A DNA stretch of 7,398 bases, from the NCBI GenBank assembly GCA_038234045.1, contig JBBSUX010000179.1:1-7398 (forward strand). Reading direction: 5' to 3'. Below the pieces are notes generated by a model. It was not told where the DNA came from. It searched no databases and saw nothing but the letters and a program-made list of their open reading frames with translations. Below are positions 1 to 5,406 of this stretch, one piece after another; positions within the stretch are counted from its first letter, which is position 1; every line of letters starts with the position of its first letter. Origin of the DNA: JBBSUX01 sp038234045. Lineage in GTDB: Bacteria > Pseudomonadota > Gammaproteobacteria > Burkholderiales > Burkholderiaceae_C. The position numbers were made by a program, and so were the translations under genes.

Positions 1-1142
1 AGCGGAATGTTGAGGATCACCAGAAAGACGTTGCCGATCCAGAAGCTCACTATCAAGCCCCAGAAGAGCTCGGGGTGGCTGGTTAGCACTTGCGGTCCAG
101 GCTGGATCCCCTGGATCGTCAACGCGGCAAGCAACAGCGCCATGACGGCATCGCCCGGGATGCCGAGTGTGAGCGTGGGAATGAAGGCGGTGCCAACTCC
201 GGCGTTATTGCAGGCCTCGGGGCCGGCGATGCCCTCGATTGCGCCTTTGCCGAACTCTTCGGGATGTTTGGAAATCCGCTTTTCGATCGCGGAGGAAAGA
301 AAGGTTGCCATGCCGCCGCTTGTGCCCGGCAGGGCGCCAAAGAACGCGCCCAGACCGGAACCGCGCAGCATGGGACCGATGGAACGGCGCCAGTCTTCGC
401 GCGTGGGCAACTGGTCGCGCAGCGAGAATTTTTGCTCCTTTGGACTCACGCGGTGCGAGCCGGCACTCTTGACGACTTCAGTGATGGCGAAAAGCCCCAT
501 GGCGATAGCGATCAGGCCGATGCCGTCAGTCAGTTCGGGCACATCGAAGCTGAAGCGGGCCACACCACTGTTGATGTCGGTGCCGACCACGCCCAGGATG
601 AGGCCGAACACCATCATCGCCACACCCTTGATGGGCGAACCCTGGCCCACGGTCGATGCGGCAACCAACCCCAACAGCATCAGCGAGCAGTATTCGGCTG
701 GCCCGAACTTGAGCGCGAATTCGGCCAGCAAGGGCGCGAACAGCATCAGCAGCACGATGCCCACAGCCGAGCCCCAGAACGAAGCCACGCACTTCATGAA
801 AAGCGCTACACCGCCCCTGCCCTGTTTGGCCATGGGATAGCCGTCAAGCACGTCGATGGCAGCGGCTGCATGGCCGGGAACCCCCAGCAGGATCGAGCAG
901 GTGCCGCCGCCGTAATCCGCACCGAAATACACCCCGGCCAGCATGATCATGGCGCCGGTGGCGGGCAGGTGATAGGTGATGGGCAGCAGCAGCGAGATCG
1001 CGATCAGCGAGCCCAAACCTGGCAGCACGCCCACCAGACAGCCGAGAAAAACGCCGACAAAGCAGTACCAGAGATTGCTCAGCGATACGGCCTCATGGAT
1101 GCCGAGCGCGAAATTCGAGGTGAAGGTTGAAATCACGTCCAT
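1..1142 (-). CDS. tctA: TctA-family large permease subunit of a tripartite tricarboxylate transporter (3' end cut off by the window)
   Basis: Large membrane subunit of a TTT system, which takes up carboxylates using an ion gradient and a periplasmic TctC-type binding protein. The 380 residues in the window are the N-terminal three quarters of a family protein usually near 500 residues. Both TctA repeats are visible. The first has the loop GTLPGLG (residues 38-44), YFGADYGGG (72-80) and DGYPMAKQGR (100-109). The second has GALPGTSGG (269-277), FGKGAIEGIAGPEACNNAG (297-315), LTLGIPGDAV (324-333) and IQGIQPGP (343-350). The conserved KFGPAEY (145-151) and VVGTDINSG (185-193) lie between them. 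The start is the ATG at 1142-1140; a GAGG ribosome site (complement of 1151-1154) lies 8 bases upstream. It begins 3 bases after the tctB stop, so the two are almost certainly co-transcribed and translationally coupled. Where many relatives read NLPGE in the first repeat, this one reads GVPGH (87-91). The substrate cannot be told from sequence. Confidence 0.95.
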   Translation of the reverse strand, partial: MDVISTFTSNFALGIHEAVSLSNLWYCFVGVFLGCLVGVLPGLGSLIAISLLLPITYHLPATGAMIMLAGVYFGADYGGGTCSILLGVPGHAAAAIDVLDGYPMAKQGRGGVALFMKCVASFWGSAVGIVLLMLFAPLLAEFALKFGPAEYCSLMLLGLVAASTVGQGSPIKGVAMMVFGLILGVVGTDINSGVARFSFDVPELTDGIGLIAIAMGLFAITEVVKSAGSHRVSPKEQKFSLRDQLPTREDWRRSIGPMLRGSGLGAFFGALPGTSGGMATFLSSAIEKRISKHPEEFGKGAIEGIAGPEACNNAGVGTAFIPTLTLGIPGDAVMALLLAALTIQGIQPGPQVLTSHPELFWGLIVSFWIGNVFLVILNIP

Positions 1143-1145
1143 GAA

Positions 1146-1604
1146 TCAGACCTCGAAGGCAAAAGCGGGCAGGTTCATCTGCAGCGCCAGGGTGAAGGTC
1201 AGCCACGCGATCGCCGAAAGAGCGATGGCGAGCAGCGCCGTGCGACGCATCTTGTAGGGACGCTCGGCAAGTGCGGCCACAAAGGTGAGCGCTATCGTGG
1301 CGGGCACGAGCCCCAGGCGGTTGATCAGCAAGCTGAAGATTGCGACAGCCGCCAGCACCGCCAGTAGCGGCCGCACCGCGAAGGTCGGCGGAACAAGGAC
1401 ATGTACAGCCGGACGAAGGGCGAACAGGACAACGATCACCCCCAGAAACGCCAGAAGCGATCCGAGCGCCACCGGGAAAAATCCAGGGCCCATGCGCGCT
1501 GGCTGGCCTATCTGATAGTGTGTCCAGGCATACAGAGTGACAAAGAGTCCGACCACCACCAAACTCAGTCCCGCGATCAGCTCGCGCTTGTCCAAATACT
1601 TCAT
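1146..1604 (-). CDS. tctB: TctB-family small membrane subunit of a tripartite tricarboxylate transporter
   Basis: Small membrane subunit that partners TctA in the inner membrane. The product is 152 residues, normal for the family (about 140-170). It has five likely hydrophobic segments, near residues 9-27, 43-62, 78-94, 97-113 and 121-141. The family hallmark MGPGFFP is at 38-44, just before the second segment. I chose the ATG at 1604-1602 (MKYLDKREL...) over an upstream in-frame TTG at 1667, because the extra 21 residues are charged, not family-like, and overlap an inverted repeat in the leader. The ribosome site before the ATG is weak. The gene lies 3 bases upstream of tctA. Many TTT operons read tctC-tctB-tctA, but here the next gene upstream is the divergent nadE, so the binding protein must be encoded elsewhere or downstream of tctA outside the window. 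Family assignment is firm; the substrate is unknown. Confidence 0.92.
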   Translation of the reverse strand: MKYLDKRELIAGLSLVVVGLFVTLYAWTHYQIGQPARMGPGFFPVALGSLLAFLGVIVVLFALRPAVHVLVPPTFAVRPLLAVLAAVAIFSLLINRLGLVPATIALTFVAALAERPYKMRRTALLAIALSAIAWLTFTLALQMNLPAFAFEV

Positions 1605-1637
1605 CCGAAATTCCAGTCGTGTTTTACGCGGATCATA

Positions 1638-1672
1638 GGGTTTGCCGGCATGAAGCGCTTCCGGCAAATCCC
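1638..1672. repeat. Inverted repeat (11-bp arms, one bulged base) in the tctB leader
   Basis: The left arm GGGTTTGCCGG (1638-1648) pairs with CCGGCAAATCCC (1661-1672) over 11 base pairs with a single bulged T. The 12-base centre contains the perfect palindrome AAGCGCTT (1653-1660). Neither side carries a T-tract, so it is not an intrinsic terminator. Its position 34-68 bases upstream of the tctB start suggests an operator for a dimeric regulator or a leader-RNA hairpin; that role is inference. Confidence 0.6.
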
Positions 1673-1737
1673 TTGCAAGCCACCGGCGCCGTAGCTCGCG
1701 GTTTTCTGCCCCACACTACGGCTTTCCCGCCTGCGAC

Positions 1738-1741
1738 GGAG
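1738..1741 (+). promoter_or_regulatory. Ribosome binding site deciding the GTG start of nadE
   Basis: GGAG with an 8-base spacer before the GTG at 1750. It supports the non-ATG start, which gives an N-terminus of the expected family length. Confidence 0.65.
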
Positions 1742-1749
1742 CCCTGTTC

Positions 1750-4008
1750 GTGATCGAAGCATTCGAAGAACTCGCTTTTTCCAACCCCTATCGCCACGGC
1801 TTTGCCCGCCTTGCAGTGGCCGTGCCGCGCAATCGCGTCGCCGATCCGGTGTTCAACGCTGCCGAAACCATCCGCCTGTACCGCGAATCGGCTGCGGGTG
1901 GAGCCGTCCTGGTGGCGTTTCCGGAATTGGGGCTTTCGGCCTATACCTGCGACGATCTTTTCCATCAGGCCGCCCTGCTCGGCGCCTGCGAGGTGGCGCT
2001 GCAATCGGTCGTTGATGCTTCGCGCGATGTGGATGCCGTAGCCATCGTCGGACTGCCGTTGCGGGTCGACCACCGGCTCTTCAACTGCGCGGCTGTGGTA
2101 GCGGGCGGACAGGTGCTGGGTGTGCTGCCCAAAAGCTATCTGCCCAATTACGGCGAGTTTTATGAGGCGCGTCAGTTCAATGCCGGACGGGAGGCACTGG
2201 CTACCAGCATCACGGTGTGCGGGCAGCAGGAGGTTCCATTCGGCAGCGAACTGATGTTTCTGGCGCGCCAGATCCCGCTGCTGAAGTTTCATGTCGAAAT
2301 ATGTGAAGACGTCTGGGTGCCGATTCCTCCCAGCACGTATGCAGCGCTTGCCGGCGCCACGGTGCTGGTGAATCTGTCGGCCAGCAACATCACCATCGGC
2401 AAATCGGCCTATCGCCAGCAGCTGGTGCGCTCGCAATCGTCGCGCTGCCTTGCGGCATATTTGTATTCATCCGCCGGCATCGGCGAATCGACCACCGATC
2501 TGGCCTGGGACGGGCAGGCGCTGATCTGCGAGAGCGGCGACATGCTGGCCCAGAGCGAGCGCTTTTCCAATAGCTCGCATGCCATCGCCGCCGACGTCGA
2601 TCTGGAGCAGCTCTCTCGCGAGCGCATGCGCCAGACCACTTTCGGCGACGCGGTGGCGGCGCATCGCGCAGCGCTCACCCACTGGCGCACGGTGAGTTTC
2701 GACATCGAGGTGCCCACGCATCCTCCCCACGGCCTGCTGCGCACGGTGGAGCGTTTTCCCTATGTGCCAGCGGATGCCGCCAGCCGGGATGCGCGCTGCC
2801 GCGAGGTGTTCAACATTCAGGTGCAGTCGCTGGTGCAGCGGCTCGAAGCCACGGGTACCGAACGCGTGGTGATCGGTGTGAGCGGCGGGCTCGATTCCAC
2901 GCATGCGCTGCTGGTGTGCGCGCAGGCGATGGACCGGCTCGCGCTGCCCCGCTCCAACATCCTCGGCTTCACCATGCCGGGTTTCGCCACCAGCGACCGC
3001 ACACTGGTACAGGCCCATCGCCTGATGGAAGCCATCGGCTGCACCGCGCGCGAAATCGACATCCGCCCGAGCTGCCTGCAGATGTTGAAAGACATTGGCC
3101 ACCCGGCCGTACAAGCCGACGCGGATCTGGCCGAAGGCACGACGCTTTACGACATCGCGTTCGAGAACGTGCAGGCCGGCGAACGCACCAGCCACCTGTT
3201 TCGCCTGGCGAATCACTTGGGCGGCATCGTCGTCGGCACCGGCGACCTGAGCGAGCTGGCACTTGGCTGGTGCACCTACGGCGTGGGCGACCACATGTCG
3301 CACTACAACGTGAACGCCAGCGTGCCCAAAACGCTCATCAAGCACCTGGTGGGCTGGGTGGCAGGAACCGACATGCTGGGCGACGACGGCAGCGATGTGC
3401 TGCACGCGATCCTGGGGACAGAAGTGAGCCCCGAACTGGTTCCCTCAGCAGGTGCGGTAACTGGGCTGCCGTACCGAGCAGACCGGATGGTGGCACAAGA
3501 ATTACATAATAAATCGACCTCTAGCGCTTATGCTGAAAGCGCTACCAGCTATCAAAATCTAAGTACGTTAGGTGCTCTGCCTCGCGTGCTGCCCCACAGC
3601 GCAGCGCAGCAGCCAGCCGCCGCACTGCAACCGAGCCAGCGCACCGAAGACAAGATCGGCCCGTACGAACTGCAGGATTTCAACCTCTACTACACGCTGC
3701 GCTACGGCTTTCGGCCGAGCAAGGTTGCGTTCCTTGCGCACACCGCGTGGGCCGACCGGGAGCGCGGCGCCTGGCCCGACGATCTGCCTGAGCACCACCA
3801 GTACACGCTGCGCGAAGTGCGCAAGCACCTCGGCACCTTCCTTTGGCGTTTCTTCAAGACCAGCCAGTTCAAGCGCTCCTGCGTGCCTAACGGCCCGAAG
3901 GTGGGCTCGGGCGGATCGCTCTCCCCGCGTGGCGACTGGCGCGCGCCGAGCGATTCGGAAGCAGCGGTGTGGATGGCGGAGTGGGAAACGATTCCGGACC
4001 GCGACTAG
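1750..4008 (+). CDS. nadE: Glutamine-dependent NAD+ synthetase with an in-frame insertion
   Basis: Catalyses the last step of NAD+ synthesis: deamido-NAD+ plus ATP and glutamine gives NAD+, AMP and PPi. The cytosolic enzyme has two domains. The N-terminal nitrilase-fold glutaminase (about residues 15-330) shows the Glu-Lys-Cys triad: E59 in FPELGLSAY, K128 in LPKSYLPNYGEFYE and C185 in VEICEDVWVP. The C-terminal synthetase has the ATP-pyrophosphatase P-loop SGGLDS (378-383), GTGDLSELALGW, YNVNASVPKTLI, TEDKIGPYELQDFNLYY (632-648) and the terminal SQFKRS...PNGPKV...GGSLSPRGDWRAPSD block. The start is a GTG with GGAG at 1738-1741, 8 bases upstream; the N-terminus then aligns with the usual YxHGFARLAVAVP beginning, and no nearby ATG competes. 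The product is 752 residues, against about 680 for typical family members. The excess is mainly 66 residues between SPELVP (560-565) and TEDK (632), a gap I expect to be about 10 residues. The reading frame is open and every key residue is present, so the gene is probably functional. It is a single-gene unit, divergent from tctBA. Confidence 0.95.
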   Translation: MIEAFEELAFSNPYRHGFARLAVAVPRNRVADPVFNAAETIRLYRESAAGGAVLVAFPELGLSAYTCDDLFHQAALLGACEVALQSVVDASRDVDAVAIVGLPLRVDHRLFNCAAVVAGGQVLGVLPKSYLPNYGEFYEARQFNAGREALATSITVCGQQEVPFGSELMFLARQIPLLKFHVEICEDVWVPIPPSTYAALAGATVLVNLSASNITIGKSAYRQQLVRSQSSRCLAAYLYSSAGIGESTTDLAWDGQALICESGDMLAQSERFSNSSHAIAADVDLEQLSRERMRQTTFGDAVAAHRAALTHWRTVSFDIEVPTHPPHGLLRTVERFPYVPADAASRDARCREVFNIQVQSLVQRLEATGTERVVIGVSGGLDSTHALLVCAQAMDRLALPRSNILGFTMPGFATSDRTLVQAHRLMEAIGCTAREIDIRPSCLQMLKDIGHPAVQADADLAEGTTLYDIAFENVQAGERTSHLFRLANHLGGIVVGTGDLSELALGWCTYGVGDHMSHYNVNASVPKTLIKHLVGWVAGTDMLGDDGSDVLHAILGTEVSPELVPSAGAVTGLPYRADRMVAQELHNKSTSSAYAESATSYQNLSTLGALPRVLPHSAAQQPAAALQPSQRTEDKIGPYELQDFNLYYTLRYGFRPSKVAFLAHTAWADRERGAWPDDLPEHHQYTLREVRKHLGTFLWRFFKTSQFKRSCVPNGPKVGSGGSLSPRGDWRAPSDSEAAVWMAEWETIPDRD
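3511..3557. repeat. AT-rich palindromic interspersed element inside nadE
   Basis: The arms TAGCGCTT (3522-3529) and AAGCGCTA (3537-3544) form a perfect 8-bp inverted repeat around a 7-base loop. On the minus strand the flanks read TTTTGATAGCTGGTAGCGCT and then AAGCGCTAGAGGTCGATTT. From memory, this pattern (GATAGCTG-CTAGCGCTT-loop-AAGCGCTAGAGG) is an abundant short palindromic repeat between genes in Comamonadaceae; I could not search to confirm it. Here it lies within an open reading frame and is translated as residues 588 to about 603 (KSTSSAYAESATSYQN). The 70 bases 3501-3570 are 37% GC, against 66% for 3361-3430, consistent with inserted sequence. Confidence 0.7.
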
Positions 4009-4040
4009 CACGTTGCGAATTCTTCAAGCAGTTGGTCTGC

Positions 4041-4059
4041 AGGCGTGCCTTGCACGCCT
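4041..4059 (+). other. Hairpin downstream of nadE, possible 3' mRNA structure
   Basis: AGGCGTGC (4041-4048) and GCACGCCT (4052-4059) form a perfect 8-bp stem with the 3-base loop CTT. It lies 33 bases past the nadE stop. No T-tract follows on either strand, so it is not a canonical intrinsic terminator; it could be a 3' end stabiliser or a pause site. Confidence 0.4.
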
Positions 4060-4293
4060 CGCGAATGCTGGAATCGCCTAAAAACCCGAGGGTAAACCCT
4101 GACATCAGCCCGCCGTGCGGCACATCGGCGCAGCGTCCTACGCGATTGTTGAAGCATTTGCTGAACCCGAAGCATCCAATCACGCGTACACCGTATCAGG
4201 ACCGCGGCATCTGGAAGCTTCATCGTTTTCTCGCGCCGGATTCTGGGCTGCCTTTGGCCGCTTTTTGTGCATCCCGCACCATTTTCCCCCCTT

Positions 4294-4300
4294 GAGGAGA
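4294..4300 (+). promoter_or_regulatory. Strong ribosome binding site of the ferritin-like gene
   Basis: GAGGAGA with a 5-base spacer before the ATG at 4306. It decides the start against an in-frame GTG at 4267, which has no such site and would add 13 residues unlike a signal peptide. Confidence 0.85.
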
Positions 4301-4305
4301 TCACC

Positions 4306-5274
4306 ATGATTAACGAACCATCCATGCTCGGCCTTGTCGACCAGCTCGGCGAAAAGCGCGCTGCGCGGCGCCAGTTCTTTCGCAAATCCAGTGGCTTTGC
4401 AGCCGGCATTGCAGGCGGCGCCATCCTGACCGCTTGCGGCGGCGGTTCCAACGACGCCTCGGCAGCCGACGGCCCCACCGATGCCGAGATCCTGAATTTC
4501 GCGCTGAACCTTGAATACTTGGAAGGCCAGTTCTATCAAAACGCGGTGTTCGGCGCTGGTATAGCGAGCAACCAGCTCGGTGGTGTCGGTACCCAGGGCG
4601 CTGTCGTCGGCGGTGGCCGTGCAGTGCCTTTCAAAGACCCGGTGGTTGCAGCCTATGCCCGCGAAATCGCCCAGGACGAAGCGGCCCACGTTGCTTTCCT
4701 GCGTTCCGCACTTGGTACATCTGCCGTGGCTCAGCCCGCCCTCGACATCAGCGGCACCAATCCGAATGGCGCGTTCTCCAACGCTGCCCGTGCTGCCGGC
4801 CTGATCGGCCCTGGCCAGGTGTTCGATCCGTATGCGAGCGACGAGAACTTCCTGCTTGCAGCCTTCATCTTCGAAGACGTCGGTGTGACAGCCTACAAGG
4901 GCGCGTCGCCACTGATCCAGAACAAGACGTACCTCGAAGCCGCTGCCGGCATTCTGGCAGCCGAGGCCTATCACGCAGGTTTGATCCGCACGGTGCTGTA
5001 TTCGAAGGGTCTGCAAACACCGGCGCTGCGCACATCGGCCGACGCGATCTCTAACGCGCGCAATTCGCTGGACCACAACAAGGGTCGCGATCAGGGCATC
5101 TCCGGCACCCCTGGTGTTTCCAACATCGTTCCGCTCGACAAGAACGGCATCGCCTACAGCCGTAGCCCGGGCGCTGTGCTCAACATCGTCTACCTGAGCC
5201 CGAATGCGGTGAACAAAGGCGGTTTCTTCCCCGCCGGCCTGAACGGTTCGCTGGTTCTTAGCGACGCAGCCTGA
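4306..5274 (+). CDS. Exported ferritin-like domain (Ferritin_2 type) protein
   Basis: A 322-residue member of the ferritin-like family that includes the plant desiccation-related PCC13-62 type proteins. The N-terminus has twin arginines in RRQFFRKSSGF (21-31), a hydrophobic Gly/Ala-rich stretch (31-43) and LTAC (41-44) followed by GGGS. This resembles a Tat signal with a lipobox at C44, so the protein is probably a Tat-exported lipoprotein or periplasmic. The four-helix metal site is readable: E70/E73 in LEYLEGQFY (helix 1), E125 and H128 in AQDEAAHVAFLR (helix 2), E190 in FIFEDVGVTAY (helix 3), E220 and H223 in AAEAYHAGLIR (helix 4). Two ExxH motifs plus two Glu are the di-iron pattern of ferritin-like proteins. 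The glycine-rich loop after helix 1 (83-104) and the long C-terminal tail (240-322) are, as I recall, usual in this family. The substrate and true role are unknown; a stress or metal role is inference. It is a single-gene unit closed by a strong terminator. Confidence 0.88.
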   Translation: MINEPSMLGLVDQLGEKRAARRQFFRKSSGFAAGIAGGAILTACGGGSNDASAADGPTDAEILNFALNLEYLEGQFYQNAVFGAGIASNQLGGVGTQGAVVGGGRAVPFKDPVVAAYAREIAQDEAAHVAFLRSALGTSAVAQPALDISGTNPNGAFSNAARAAGLIGPGQVFDPYASDENFLLAAFIFEDVGVTAYKGASPLIQNKTYLEAAAGILAAEAYHAGLIRTVLYSKGLQTPALRTSADAISNARNSLDHNKGRDQGISGTPGVSNIVPLDKNGIAYSRSPGAVLNIVYLSPNAVNKGGFFPAGLNGSLVLSDAA

Positions 5275-5278
5275 TGAA

Positions 5279-5313
5279 GGCTGCCTGCCGCGCCCTGAGC
5301 GCGGTGGGCAGCT
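5279..5313 (+). other. Long hairpin just after the ferritin-like gene
   Basis: 5281-5293 pairs with 5299-5311 over 13 positions, including two G-T wobbles, around the loop CCTGA (5294-5298). It can be extended by G5280-C5312 and a G5279-T5313 wobble. It begins 4 bases after the stop codon and has no T-tract, so it is more likely a 3' mRNA stabiliser or part of a composite terminator with the next hairpin. Confidence 0.6.
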
Positions 5314-5336
5314 GAGTGATTGCGATGGGTGATGCT

Positions 5337-5368
5337 GGGGCGGGATGCAAATCCCGCCCCTTTTTTTT
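5337..5368 (+). terminator. Rho-independent terminator of the ferritin-like gene
   Basis: GGGGCGGGAT (5337-5346) and ATCCCGCCCC (5351-5360) form a perfect 10-bp stem with the loop GCAA, followed directly by eight T residues (5361-5368). It acts in the plus direction only; there is no T-tract on the minus-strand side. Confidence 0.95.
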
Positions 5369-5406
5369 GGTTCGGCTCTGCCAAAAGAGCGGCATCATCG
5401 CGATTG

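Larger units (their letters stand above)
1605..1749. promoter_or_regulatory. Divergent intergenic region between tctBA and nadE
   Basis: This 145-bp stretch must contain the start signals for both the leftward tctBA operon and the rightward nadE gene, since the two start codons face away from each other across it. I could not identify convincing -35/-10 boxes by eye on either strand. It contains a strong inverted repeat (listed separately) and the nadE ribosome site GGAG at 1738-1741. Confidence 0.6.
4009..4305. other. Intergenic region with no recognisable gene
   Basis: 297 bp between nadE and the ferritin-like gene. The open frames crossing it are short and have no family resemblance. It holds a hairpin just after nadE (listed separately) and, at its right end, the strong ribosome site of the next gene. 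The promoter of the ferritin-like gene should lie here, but I could not pick out a convincing sigma-70 pair. No T-tract terminator for nadE is visible. Confidence 0.6.

Noticed and set aside
7..1130. Long plus-strand open frames across 7-840 and 90-1130
   Set aside because: They are antisense to tctA, whose minus-strand frame shows clear family motifs throughout. Their products are low-complexity and match no family I know.
1605..1667. N-terminal extension of TctB to an in-frame TTG at 1667
   Set aside because: TTG start, charged residues unlike the family N-terminus, and overlap with an inverted repeat. The ATG at 1604 gives a normal TctB length.
2467..3405. 312-residue minus-strand open frame
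   Set aside because: Antisense shadow of nadE in GC-rich DNA, with His/Gln/Ala-rich composition and no family features.
3430..3642. Frameshift or pseudogene in nadE
   Set aside because: The frame stays open, and all conserved motifs on both sides lie in the same frame, so this is an in-frame insertion and not a broken gene.
4267..4305. Earlier GTG start for the ferritin-like gene
   Set aside because: GAGGAGA lies directly before the ATG at 4306, and the added residues would weaken the signal-peptide layout.
4180..5076. 298-residue minus-strand open frame
   Set aside because: Antisense to the ferritin-like gene, whose plus-strand frame has a ribosome site, a signal sequence and metal-ligand motifs.
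5320..5406. Earlier ATG start for chrA at 5320
   Set aside because: It lies upstream of the terminator, and the extension would be encoded by the stem and T-tract.
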